A stretch of DNA of 64,000 bases from Vibrio qingdaonensis. Its GTDB lineage: Bacteria > Pseudomonadota > Gammaproteobacteria > Enterobacterales > Vibrionaceae. This document shows positions 6,378 through 15,256 of the stretch, in pieces. Each line of letters begins with the position of its first letter. The stretch's first letter is position 1. The stretch is from assembly GCF_026191675.1 (NCBI RefSeq), contig NZ_JAKRRY010000029.1, positions 1 through 64,000 of the forward strand, given 5' to 3'. The translations under genes were made by a program, and so were the position numbers. Under the pieces are notes generated by a model that saw only the letters and a list, made by a program, of their open reading frames with translations, did not search any database and had not been told where the DNA came from.

Positions 6378-9227
6378 ATGCAACTGCCAGCACCATTACA
6401 ACACCATGCTCAACAGTCTATTGAGCGAATTAAAGAGCGCTATACAGATATTTCTCATTGGACGCCTGTTCGATATGAGCAATTGCAACGGGTATTGTCA
6501 GTCAGTGAGTTTGTGGAAGAGGCACTGCTGAAAGACGAGACACTGTTCCAGCAGCTTCCTGAGATGCTCGAGCATGGCGAGCGCGCGGAGTCTTATCGTG
6601 ACCACTTACATGCTTATTTATCGGAATGCAGCATAGAAACCGATGGTCACAGGGTATTGCGACGGTTTCGTAACCGTGAGATGACCTATATTGCTTGGCG
6701 TGACATGGTGGGGGATTGGTCGCTTGAGGAAAGCCTGCATCACTTGTCTATGCTTGCTGAAGCGATGATATTTGAAACCTACAATTGGCAATATCAGGCT
6801 TGCTGTCAAGAATGGGGCACGCCTTGTAACGCAGAAGGTGAAGCTCAGCCGATGTTGATCATTGGTATGGGTAAACTCGGTGGTGGTGAGCTGAATTTTT
6901 CTTCAGATATTGACCTGATTTTTACTTATCCAGAAAACGGTGAAACACAGGGCGCAAGACGCTCTATTGCCAATGCGCAGTTTTTTACTCGCCTAGGACA
7001 GCGCATTATTAAAGCGCTTGATCAGCAAACTTTTGATGGTTTTTGCTATCGCGTTGACATGAGACTTCGACCATTTGGTGAAAGTGGACCATTAGTGATG
7101 AGCTACGCGGCACTTGAGGATTATTATCAAGAGCAAGGTCGTGATTGGGAACGCTATGCCATGATCAAAGCGCGAGTCATGGGGCGGGAGATGTACCCAG
7201 AGTACCAAGAGCTGCGCCAAATGTTGCGCCCGTTTGTTTTCCGCCGTTATATCGATTTTAGCGCGATTCAGTCTCTGCGCCGAATGAAGTCGATGATCAG
7301 CAGTGAAGTGAGACGCCGAGGCCTAGCTAACAATATCAAACTTGGTCCCGGTGGCATTCGAGAAGTTGAATTTATTGCCCAAGTTTTCCAGCTGATTCGT
7401 GGTGGACGCGAACCGAGTTTACGAGGCAGAGGTTTACTTGAAACACTTGATGCCATTGAAACGCTGAAATTACTAGAACAAAGAGAAGTGACGCACCTGC
7501 GAGAGGCGTACTGCTTTTTGCGCCGCCAAGAAAACTTACTGCAAGCCATGGGCGATAAGCAGACCCAAACGCTGCCTGAAAAGGAAGATGATCAGATCAA
7601 ATTGGCCTTTGTGATGGGGTTTGATTCGTGGGAGTTGATGTTAGAGGCAACCTCACAGCATATGCTCAACGTGCATTGCGTATTTGGTGATTTGATTGGT
7701 GAAGACGATGAAGAAGAACCTAATCCAATACAAAAACACTTTCATGAATTATGGGACATGGCTCATGATGCTGAAGTGGTTGAGCATATCCTTGAGCATG
7801 ATTTGAACCTTGCAGAGGCAGAACAAAAGCGAACCATTATCTGCCAGTTTAAAAAAGATCTAGCAAAAAAGACGTTGGGGCCGCGTGGCCGAGAAGTGTT
7901 AAACCGCCTCATGCCGAAAGTGTTCAATGCGATTTATGCTCATAAGGACGCGGAATTTGGCTTGTCTCGAGTGTTGTATGTGTTGCACCGCATTGTGACC
8001 AGAACAACGTATCTTGAGTTGCTCGATGAGCACCCAGCCGCACTAGTCCAGCTGGTGCGGTTATGTACCGCCAGTCCAATGATTTCCGAGCAGTTAGGTC
8101 GTTATCCGATCTTGCTGGATGAGCTGTTAGATCCTTCCCACCTTTATAACCCTGTGCCATTAGAGTCGTATAAAACAGAGTTGCGCGACTACCTTGCCCG
8201 TATTCCAGAAGAGGATATGGAGCAGCAAATGGAAGCGCTGCGTCAGTTTAAGCAAACTTGTATTTTACGTATTGCCGCGGCAGACATTGCGGGTGTGTTA
8301 CCAGTAATGAAGGTGAGTGATCACTTAACGTATTTGGCTGAAGCGATCGTTGAAGCTGGTGTGAATCAAGCTTGGCAGCAAATGGCCGAAAAGTTTGGTG
8401 AACCGACGCACATTAAAGATCGTGGCAGTAAAGGTTTTGCTGTGATTGGCTACGGCAAAGTGGGTGGCTGGGAGTTGGGCTATAACTCGGATCTGGATAT
8501 TGTCTTTATGCATGACTGCCCGGTTAATGTATACACCGATGGAAAAAAAGAGCTGGATGGTCGCCAGTTTTACCTACGTTTAGCGCAGCGCATCATTCAT
8601 ATTTTTTCAACGCGTACCGCGTCAGGAATTTTATATGAAGTGGATACGCGACTGCGTCCTTCAGGCGTGTCTGGTTTGCTGGTCAGCCCGACCGATGCTT
8701 TTGATGAGTATCAACACAATGATGCATGGACATGGGAGCATCAAGCTTTAGTCCGGACTCGCTTGATCTATGGCGATGCTGATTTGCAGCAGGCATTCAA
8801 TAACACTCGAGTTGATGTGTTAACGAAAGCGCGAGAAGAATCGGAACTGAAACCCAAAGTCGTTGAGATGCGTGAAAAGATGCGAACGCATCTTGGAGGA
8901 AAGAAAGCGGGACGGTTTATGCTCAAGCAAGATCCCGGCGGGATCACTGACATCGAGTTCTTGGCTCAGTACTTAGTGCTACGTTTTAGTCATGATAAAC
9001 CAAAGCTGACTCGTTGGTCGGACAATGTCCGTATCTTTGAAACCATGCTTAAGCAAGGGGTGATGGAAGAAGAGCAGGCAATGACGTTGATTCGAGCCTA
9101 TACGACGCTGCGAGATGAAATTCATCATCGTAATCTGTTAAATTTGGATGCGGATGTCGCCGAGGACAAGCTTCTTGCTGAGCGTGAAGCGGTGATTAAA
9201 GCTTGGAAACAGTGGATGATCTCGTAA
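6378..9227 (+). CDS. glnE: Bifunctional glutamine synthetase adenylyltransferase/adenylyl-removing enzyme
   Basis: Adds AMP to glutamine synthetase when nitrogen is plentiful and removes it when nitrogen is short, taking its cue from PII protein. The 949-residue protein has two nucleotidyltransferase domains. The N-terminal adenylyl-removing half carries SSDIDLIF at about residues 175-182. The C-terminal adenylylating half carries NSDLDIVF at 703-710. Both keep the paired Asp residues. The start at MQLPAPLQHH matches the family; the frame extends 21 codons further up but would span the yadH terminator. It is functionally linked to glnK-amtB later in the window. Confidence 0.95.
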   Translation: MQLPAPLQHHAQQSIERIKERYTDISHWTPVRYEQLQRVLSVSEFVEEALLKDETLFQQLPEMLEHGERAESYRDHLHAYLSECSIETDGHRVLRRFRNREMTYIAWRDMVGDWSLEESLHHLSMLAEAMIFETYNWQYQACCQEWGTPCNAEGEAQPMLIIGMGKLGGGELNFSSDIDLIFTYPENGETQGARRSIANAQFFTRLGQRIIKALDQQTFDGFCYRVDMRLRPFGESGPLVMSYAALEDYYQEQGRDWERYAMIKARVMGREMYPEYQELRQMLRPFVFRRYIDFSAIQSLRRMKSMISSEVRRRGLANNIKLGPGGIREVEFIAQVFQLIRGGREPSLRGRGLLETLDAIETLKLLEQREVTHLREAYCFLRRQENLLQAMGDKQTQTLPEKEDDQIKLAFVMGFDSWELMLEATSQHMLNVHCVFGDLIGEDDEEEPNPIQKHFHELWDMAHDAEVVEHILEHDLNLAEAEQKRTIICQFKKDLAKKTLGPRGREVLNRLMPKVFNAIYAHKDAEFGLSRVLYVLHRIVTRTTYLELLDEHPAALVQLVRLCTASPMISEQLGRYPILLDELLDPSHLYNPVPLESYKTELRDYLARIPEEDMEQQMEALRQFKQTCILRIAAADIAGVLPVMKVSDHLTYLAEAIVEAGVNQAWQQMAEKFGEPTHIKDRGSKGFAVIGYGKVGGWELGYNSDLDIVFMHDCPVNVYTDGKKELDGRQFYLRLAQRIIHIFSTRTASGILYEVDTRLRPSGVSGLLVSPTDAFDEYQHNDAWTWEHQALVRTRLIYGDADLQQAFNNTRVDVLTKAREESELKPKVVEMREKMRTHLGGKKAGRFMLKQDPGGITDIEFLAQYLVLRFSHDKPKLTRWSDNVRIFETMLKQGVMEEEQAMTLIRAYTTLRDEIHHRNLLNLDADVAEDKLLAEREAVIKAWKQWMIS

Positions 9228-9401
9228 CGCGAATTTGGTGTCGGCAGTAGGAGTTGTGCTACTATCTTTTCAAAGCTTTAACCTGACGCTTGTTCCTACT
9301 ATCGGTTGTGAATCGAGCATGAGTGATGCGTCAGGGATTACGCATACAAAACAATTTAACGTGGTGAGGTAGCTTGCCGCGGTCGTTATTTGGAGTAAGA
9401 A

Positions 9402-10832
9402 ATGAAACCCATCCTACCTGATTACAGCGATTCAGGCGTACTGATTGTTGGTGATGTTATGTTGGACAGATACTGGTATGGTCCAACCGGGCGCATATCT
9501 CCTGAAGCTCCAGTACCTGTGGTTAAAGTCGAAAATAATGAAGAACGTCCCGGCGGCGCTGCAAACGTAGCGATGAACATCGCATCTTTAGGTGGCCACG
9601 CCCATACTATTGGCTTAGTCGGACAAGATGAACCAGCAAAAGTACTCACCGATACACTGACGTCTTTGAAGGTAAAATGTGACTTTGTAGAGTTAGAGAA
9701 CTACCCAACCATTACTAAGCTGCGTGTACTTAGCCGTGGACAGCAATTAATCCGTTTGGATTTTGAAGATAAATTTGAAAATACCAACCCAGAGCTAGTG
9801 CTGACAAGAATGCAGAATGCGTTGCCTAATGTAAAAGCGGTGGTGCTGTCTGATTATGCTAAAGGGGCGCTAGAGCACGTTCAAGCCTACATTCAACAAG
9901 CTAAGTCAGCAGGAGTGCCAGTCTTTATCGACCCGAAAGGTGCGGACTTTGAACGCTACCGTGGTGCCACATTACTGACGCCAAATATGCTTGAATTCGA
10001 AACGGTTGTTGGCAAAGTCAAAAACGAAGAAGAGCTAGTAGAAAAAGGCTGCGCGTTAATTGAAGAGTTTGACTTTGAAGCGCTACTTGTCACGCGCAGT
10101 GAGCATGGTATGACGCTACTTCGCCGTGGTGAAGCACCATTCCACCTGCCTACTCAAGCCAAAGAAGTCTTTGATGTGACGGGTGCTGGAGATACGGTTA
10201 TCTCGGTATTAGCTGCCTCTGTTGCAGCAGGTAAGCCGCTCGATGAAGCGTGTGCGCTCGCCAATGCAGCGGCTGGTGTCGTAGTGGGTAAGCTAGGAAC
10301 GTCAACACTTTCTACTATTGAGCTAGCTGAAGCGGTACACGGTAGTCAGGATACGGATTATGGCGTGATCAGCGAGTCGGCTTTGATTGAAGCGGTGAAA
10401 AAAGCGCGCTCAAAAGGCGAGAAAGTGGTCATGACAAATGGCTGTTTCGACATTCTTCATGCCGGTCACGTGTCTTATTTAAACCACGCAGCCGAGCTAG
10501 GTGACCGATTAATCGTCGCGGTGAACACCGACGAATCAGTGCGAGCGCTGAAAGGACCGGGTCGCCCTGTGAATCCAACGGATCGTCGTATGGCCGTTCT
10601 TGCGGGATTGGGTGCGGTAGATTGGGTTGTCCCGTTCTCGGAAGAAACACCGCAGCGTTTAATTGCTGAAGTATTGCCGAGTTTATTGGTTAAAGGCGGC
10701 GATTATAAACCTGAAGAGATCGCTGGCGGAACCGAAGTGATTGCGGCTGGTGGCGAAGTGAAAGTGCTTAACTTTGAAGATGGTTGCTCAACGACGGAAA
10801 TTATCGAAGCGATCAAGGGTGGTCAGGGTTAA
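9402..10832 (+). CDS. hldE: Bifunctional heptose-7-phosphate kinase / heptose-1-phosphate adenylyltransferase
   Basis: Two steps in making ADP-heptose for the LPS inner core, cytoplasmic. The 476-residue fusion has an N-terminal ribokinase-type kinase (about 1-315) with GGAANVAMN near residue 50 and the anion-hole motif GAGDT at about 261-265. The C-terminal cytidylyltransferase-like domain (about 340-476) has [12 protein letters not shown] at about 345-356. It is the full-length fused enteric/vibrio form. It is separated from glnE by 174 bases and is convergent with tolC across a terminator. The start is supported by GGAG about 7 bases upstream. Confidence 0.96.
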   Translation: MKPILPDYSDSGVLIVGDVMLDRYWYGPTGRISPEAPVPVVKVENNEERPGGAANVAMNIASLGGHAHTIGLVGQDEPAKVLTDTLTSLKVKCDFVELENYPTITKLRVLSRGQQLIRLDFEDKFENTNPELVLTRMQNALPNVKAVVLSDYAKGALEHVQAYIQQAKSAGVPVFIDPKGADFERYRGATLLTPNMLEFETVVGKVKNEEELVEKGCALIEEFDFEALLVTRSEHGMTLLRRGEAPFHLPTQAKEVFDVTGAGDTVISVLAASVAAGKPLDEACALANAAAGVVVGKLGTSTLSTIELAEAVHGSQDTDYGVISESALIEAVKKARSKGEKVVMTNGCFDILHAGHVSYLNHAAELGDRLIVAVNTDESVRALKGPGRPVNPTDRRMAVLAGLGAVDWVVPFSEETPQRLIAEVLPSLLVKGGDYKPEEIAGGTEVIAAGGEVKVLNFEDGCSTTEIIEAIKGGQG

Positions 10833-10867
10833 TCCCTTTCTATAGCACGAGAGAACGCTGTAATTAA

Positions 10868-10891
10868 AAAGGGACGCCATGGCGTCCCTTT
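10868..10891. terminator. Bidirectional terminator between hldE and tolC
   Basis: A perfect 24-base palindrome (AAAGGGACGCC facing GGCGTCCCTTT across a central AT) with an A run on one side and a T-rich stretch on the other. It serves both convergent genes. Confidence 0.85.
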
Positions 10892-10936
10892 GTTCTTCAA
10901 CTGATTTGTTCTTCAACCGATTTATTTTTCAATCAA
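10889..10936. repeat. Three 16-bp tandem repeats abutting the tolC stop
   Basis: Units TTTGTTCTTCAACTGA, TTTGTTCTTCAACCGA and TTTATTTTTCAATCAA follow head to tail without a gap and end on the base before the tolC stop codon. The first two differ at one position; the third has drifted. Confidence 0.75.
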
Positions 10937-12250
10937 TTAGTTTGTTCGCTTAAGACCAGCATTGATATCAATAATATCTTGCTCGCTTAACGTACCGACG
11001 GATTGGCGTAGGTTCAAGATGCTGACGATGTAATCGTAACGAGCATCAGAGAGGTTACGACCTGCGTCGAACACAGATTGCGTTGCTTCTAGTACATCGA
11101 CAATAGTACGAGTGCCCACATCAAAACCGGCTTTGGTTGCTTCTAGTGCTGATTGCGCAGAAATAACCGTTTGCTCGTAAGCGCGGATAGCACCAATGGA
11201 CGAGTTAATGTTGTTATTGTTAGCGCGAACATTTTTCACAACCGAGCGGTAAGTTTGCTCTAGCTGCTCACTTGCTGCCACATAAGCGTACTCTGCTTGT
11301 TTAGTTTGTGACGTAATGTTGCCACCGCTATACAAAGGTACAGATAGGTTGATACCAGCATTGAAAGAGTTACTACCATCAAATGCGCTTGCGACGTTGT
11401 TGCTATTACGCTCGTTGCCGTAGTTGTAACCACCATCAAGCGTTAGCTTAGGAAGGTGACCAGAGCTTGCTAGTGTAATGTTGTCTTTAGCGATGTCTTG
11501 TCCGATACGAGCCGATAGCAAATCAAGGTTTTTGCTTTGTGCTTCTTCAATGAAGAAATCAACCGAATTGGTCGGGCGCTGAGCAGAGAAACGATCCGTA
11601 TCTAGCTCATCGATATTAGTGTGCTCTTGTCCGGTGATTTCACGTAGACCTTCGTACTTATTTAATAAGTCGTTTTCAGCCACGACTTCATCAGCCAACA
11701 CTCGGTCATATTGCGCTTGCGCATCATGAACATCGGTAATCGCGGAAAGACCGACTTCAAAACGTTGCTTGGTTTGCTCTAATTGACGAGCCACCGCCGC
11801 TTTATTCGCTTTGACAAACTCTAGACTGTCTTTAGAACGTAACACTTCAAAGTACGCTTGGGCCGTACGTAGGATTAAGTTTTGCTGGGCAGCGGCATAA
11901 AGTGAATCAGATTGACGAGCATTTTTTTCCGCCGTATCAAGCGTGATCCAACTTGCGCGGTTGTAGAGTTCTTGAGAGAAACCAATACCGGCGTTGAGTT
12001 TATCGCTGTCTGCGGTGTCTACATCACTACGAACTGCGTTGTAGCCAGCAGTGAGGTTAATTTGCGGTAGTAAGGTGCTTCGAGCAGAGTTGATGGCTTC
12101 AAATGCACGATCTCGCTCAGCCGCTGAACGCAGTAGTTGAGGATCGTTCTGTTTAGCTTGATCATAGACTTCGGTTAAAGAGTCGGCCCATGTCGCTGCA
12201 CTTACGCTTCCTAATGCAGCTGTGATGAATAGTGGAAGCAGTTTTTTCAT
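10937..12250 (-). CDS. tolC: Outer membrane efflux channel TolC
   Basis: Trimeric outer-membrane and periplasmic tunnel shared by tripartite drug pumps and type I secretion systems. The 437-residue precursor has a signal peptide (residues 1-22, KKLLPLFITAALGSVSA, cleaved before about DSLTEVY). It has two internally repeated OEP halves, and ends near the conserved IDINAGLKR stretch. TolC is monocistronic here; the gene is convergent with hldE and divergent from the nudF group. Regulation cannot be read from the sequence. Confidence 0.95.
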   Translation of the reverse strand: MKKLLPLFITAALGSVSAATWADSLTEVYDQAKQNDPQLLRSAAERDRAFEAINSARSTLLPQINLTAGYNAVRSDVDTADSDKLNAGIGFSQELYNRASWITLDTAEKNARQSDSLYAAAQQNLILRTAQAYFEVLRSKDSLEFVKANKAAVARQLEQTKQRFEVGLSAITDVHDAQAQYDRVLADEVVAENDLLNKYEGLREITGQEHTNIDELDTDRFSAQRPTNSVDFFIEEAQSKNLDLLSARIGQDIAKDNITLASSGHLPKLTLDGGYNYGNERNSNNVASAFDGSNSFNAGINLSVPLYSGGNITSQTKQAEYAYVAASEQLEQTYRSVVKNVRANNNNINSSIGAIRAYEQTVISAQSALEATKAGFDVGTRTIVDVLEATQSVFDAGRNLSDARYDYIVSILNLRQSVGTLSEQDIIDINAGLKRTN

Positions 12251-12485
12251 TTGTCCTAATCCTGCCTGAATACTGAATAAGAGGTATGATTCACAGTTTA
12301 ACTTAAAACGAGCGTAATTTACTCGAAACTTTGCAAATTTTTACGCTACAACCTGCAAAAATGCGACAATAAATTAACCAAAACCCAATGTTTTTTGAAT
12401 TATTACGTAAAAAGTTGAAGCTGGTCGTTGGTAGTTGGGCTAATCGTTGAGTAAACTGTAAGATTCATTTTTATTGGGGGTCGTC

Positions 12486-13109
12486 ATGGAAGGTTCAGAA
12501 CAACCGTTGCCTAAATATACATCACAAGACGTCGAAATAATCTCGAAACAAACGGTGTTTAAAGGTTTTTTTGAAATGGTGTTGTATCGATTTAAGCATC
12601 GCCTTTTTGACGGCGGTTGGAGTCCTGAAATTCAACGAGAAATGTTGGTTCGTGGCGGCGCGGCGGCATTGCTGCCTTATGATGCCAAGCGCGATGAAGT
12701 CGTACTCATAGAACAGATTCGAGTGGGTGCTCTTGAACATTCTTCACCTTGGCAAACCGAAATTATCGCTGGAATTGTTGATAAACAAGAGTCTGTTGAA
12801 GAACTTGTGCAGCGAGAAGCGGTCGAAGAAGCAGGTGTTGAGGTGAATAAACTCACGCGTATCACCGCTTACTATCCATCATCAGGTGGTTGTTCGGAAA
12901 AAATTGAAGTCTTTGCGGGTCAAGTTGATGCCTCGACAGCGAGTGGTATTCACGGATTAAAAAGCGAAGGTGAAGACATTCGCGTAAAGGTTGTTTCACG
13001 ACAAAAGGCGTATCAAATGATAGCCAGTGGTGAAATTGAGAACGGCGCATCTATTATTGCGCTGCAATGGCTTGAATTGAATTATCGTCAGCTACAGCAA
13101 GAGTGGTAA
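12486..13109 (+). CDS. nudF: ADP-ribose pyrophosphatase (Nudix hydrolase)
   Basis: Splits ADP-ribose to AMP and ribose 5-phosphate. The 207-residue protein has the complete Nudix box (GX5EX7REUXEEXGU) at residues 96-117, with the REAVEEAG core. A GGGGG ribosome site lies five bases before the ATG; a TTG four codons upstream is less likely. It heads the nudF-yqiB-cpdA-yqiA group, conserved in the same order in E. coli upstream of parE. Confidence 0.93.
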   Translation: MEGSEQPLPKYTSQDVEIISKQTVFKGFFEMVLYRFKHRLFDGGWSPEIQREMLVRGGAAALLPYDAKRDEVVLIEQIRVGALEHSSPWQTEIIAGIVDKQESVEELVQREAVEEAGVEVNKLTRITAYYPSSGGCSEKIEVFAGQVDASTASGIHGLKSEGEDIRVKVVSRQKAYQMIASGEIENGASIIALQWLELNYRQLQQEW

Positions 13110-13111
13110 AC

Positions 13112-13564
13112 ATGGCAACAACACGTCACATCGATGGTAAAGCGTATCATGTTGATCTTGCAGAGCTCATGCGAGTCTATGAGACTAATTACGCCAAATT
13201 AAATCGATTGATCCCGACGGATCCCATTGTGGGGGATGTGCGCTGTTATCAAGCTGGGTCATTAACTTACCAGCTGGAGATTATAGAAGTGACCAAGTAC
13301 ACAACATTGGTCGAAATTTGCCAAGATGATGAGCTTCCTGTTTTCCCTTTGCCTAAAATGGTAGTAAGGCTCTACCATGACGCAAAAGTTGCCGAAGTTT
13401 GTCATTGTGAGCAAACCGCTAGAGTGAAAGCAAGGTATGATTACCCCAATACTAAAATGCTTCAGAAAGATGAAAAGTTTCAGTTTAATCAGTTTCTTAG
13501 TGATTGGCTGACGTTTTGTCTAAAAAATGGAATTAGTCGAGCTCCGATTATGTATCGAAGTTAA
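13112..13564 (+). CDS. yqiB: DUF1249 family protein YqiB
   Basis: A 150-residue soluble protein of the DUF1249/YqiB family, recognised by sequence (LMRVYETNYAKLNRLIP near the N-terminus and a C-terminal FNQFLSDWLTFCL) and by its fixed place between nudF and cpdA. Biochemical function is not known. The start ATG is two bases past the nudF stop, so translation is probably coupled. In E. coli this locus is linked to lipid and cAMP-related genes, but no role is asserted here. Confidence 0.85.
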   Translation: MATTRHIDGKAYHVDLAELMRVYETNYAKLNRLIPTDPIVGDVRCYQAGSLTYQLEIIEVTKYTTLVEICQDDELPVFPLPKMVVRLYHDAKVAEVCHCEQTARVKARYDYPNTKMLQKDEKFQFNQFLSDWLTFCLKNGISRAPIMYRS

Positions 13565-13593
13565 ACAATAGTAGATATTCAGGTCTTATTATT

Positions 13594-14418
13594 TTGAAAA
13601 CAACACCCAGTGGTGAATCTCAGTCTAGTGCCGTCAGGTTACTGCAATTGACCGACACGCATCTATTTGCGCCTCAGGATGGCTGCTTACTGAGTGTGAA
13701 CACCCACGACAGCTTCAAAGCTGTTGTGTCTGAAGTGTGCCAGCAAGGCACGCATTTTGATGCATTATTGGCAACGGGCGATATCTCTCAAGACCATACA
13801 GAGTCATCTTATCGAAAGTTTGTTGACGGCATTGTGCCGCTTAACCTCCCTTGTTTTTGGTTGCCGGGTAATCACGATTTCAAACCCAGTATGAACAGTG
13901 TATTGGATTCACCTCTGATACAAACCGCAACGCATAAGTTGCTGGGCGAGCATTGGCAAATAGTGTTGCTGGACTCTCAAGTGGTGGGTGTACCCCATGG
14001 TCGATTAAGTGACAGTCAGCTGGAGTATTTGGATAGAAAACTCAGTGAACACCATGATCGACATACGTTGGTGTTGCTCCATCATCATCCAATACTGGTG
14101 AACAGTGCTTGGCTTGACCAGCATTCACTAAAGGATTCACAAGAGTTTTGGGATATTGCCGATAAACATGACAATGTGCGTGCTGTGTTATGTGGTCATA
14201 TCCACCAAGAACTTGATTTAATGCACCATGGTGTAAGGGTATTAGCAACACCGTCAACATGCGTTCAGTTTAAGCCCAACTCCAATGAATTCTCTTTGGA
14301 TATCTTGTCGCCAGGATGGCGAGAGCTGGAGCTCTTTAGTGATGGTCAGCTAGACACCATCGTTAAACGTTTACCACACGGCGCATTTCGTCCCGACTTT
14401 AATGCTGAAGGTTACTGA
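13594..14418 (+). CDS. cpdA: 3',5'-cyclic-AMP phosphodiesterase CpdA
   Basis: Calcineurin-type metallophosphoesterase that hydrolyses cAMP and so tunes CRP signalling. The 274-residue protein shows the metal-binding series LTDTH, GDISQD, GNHD, HHHP and GHIHQ. The start appears to be a TTG (MKTTPSGES), since no in-frame ATG precedes the conserved LLQLTDTHLF; an AGG lies about 10 bases upstream. The gene ends in a duplicated 21-base segment shared with the region leading into yqiA. It is relevant to the chitin operon, whose control region carries CRP-like sites. Confidence 0.92.
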   Translation: MKTTPSGESQSSAVRLLQLTDTHLFAPQDGCLLSVNTHDSFKAVVSEVCQQGTHFDALLATGDISQDHTESSYRKFVDGIVPLNLPCFWLPGNHDFKPSMNSVLDSPLIQTATHKLLGEHWQIVLLDSQVVGVPHGRLSDSQLEYLDRKLSEHHDRHTLVLLHHHPILVNSAWLDQHSLKDSQEFWDIADKHDNVRAVLCGHIHQELDLMHHGVRVLATPSTCVQFKPNSNEFSLDILSPGWRELELFSDGQLDTIVKRLPHGAFRPDFNAEGY

Positions 14419-14440
14419 TTTTAATGCTGAGGGTTACTAA
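14398..14440 (+). repeat. 22-bp-period duplication at the cpdA-yqiA junction
   Basis: TTTAATGCTGAAGGTTACTGA (end of cpdA) is repeated 22 bases later as TTTAATGCTGAGGGTTACTAA, 19 of 21 identical. The second copy supplies GAGGG as the yqiA ribosome site and its last A begins the yqiA ATG. Confidence 0.85.
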
Positions 14441-15027
14441 TGGATAAAAAGCCGTCGCTATTGCTCTACATTCATGGTTTTAACAGCTCACCTCAATCAC
14501 ATAAAGCGCGTGTCATGCAGCAGTTTTGTCAGGAGCATCGCCCTGATATTACGGTTGTGGCTCCGCAAATGCCGAGCTTCCCTAAGCAAGCTGCTAGGTA
14601 TTTGACTGATGTTATACATCGCTATGAAAAGACGCATCGAATTGGCTTAATTGGTAGTTCATTAGGTGGTTATTTGTCGACGTGGCTAAATGCGCAGTAT
14701 GGTTTTAAAGCCGTGTTGATTAATCCAGCGGTTAAACCTTATGAGTTGTTAGTGGATTTTCTTGGTGAGCAAGAAAATCCTTATACTTATGAGCGATACA
14801 CATTAGAATCTCGCCATATCGATGAATTGAAAGCGTTAGACGTAGTGGTCATTCATTCACCTCGTGATTTCTGGTTGTTGCAACAAGAAGACGATGAGGT
14901 ATTGGACTACCGTCAAGCTGTCGCTAAGTATTCGAACTCAAAGCAAACAGTGGAAGCAGGTGGCGATCATAGTTTTGTTAATTTTGAGCGTTATCCAGAG
15001 CAAATTATCCACTTCTTAGAGTTGTAG
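14440..15027 (+). CDS. yqiA: Alpha/beta-hydrolase esterase YqiA
   Basis: A 195-residue alpha/beta-hydrolase related to E. coli YqiA, which has esterase activity on acyl-CoA and short esters. The nucleophile elbow is GSSLGG at about residues 72-77, the acid Asp is probably in HSPRDFW, and the His is in GGDHSF. It is the last gene of the nudF group, before parE, as in E. coli. Natural substrate is unknown. Confidence 0.9.
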   Translation: MDKKPSLLLYIHGFNSSPQSHKARVMQQFCQEHRPDITVVAPQMPSFPKQAARYLTDVIHRYEKTHRIGLIGSSLGGYLSTWLNAQYGFKAVLINPAVKPYELLVDFLGEQENPYTYERYTLESRHIDELKALDVVVIHSPRDFWLLQQEDDEVLDYRQAVAKYSNSKQTVEAGGDHSFVNFERYPEQIIHFLEL

Positions 15028-15182
15028 CTTTTTCACTAATAAGCGTGTAGCTGAGGAGGGAGTCATAAATTTCCCCCCAACTTTGGTGCGAAACTTGACA
15101 ACACTTCCTTTGAGCCAGACTATGATGTGTCTGTACTTACGCGTGTGCCTTAAGACTTGTTGGTTACGAGTCAAATGAAGGC

Positions 15183-15214
15183 CGATGGTGCAATGCATCA
15201 TCGACTCTCTTTTT
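15183..15214 (+). terminator. Probable terminator of the nudF-yqiA group
   Basis: CGATGGTGC and GCATCATCG pair over 9 positions (one G-U) with an AAT loop, followed by ACTCTCTTTTT. It lies about 43 bases before the parE start. Confidence 0.6.
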
Positions 15215-15256
15215 GCTGCTAAGTATCAATCTTTATTTGAGTAAAATTTCCGTATT

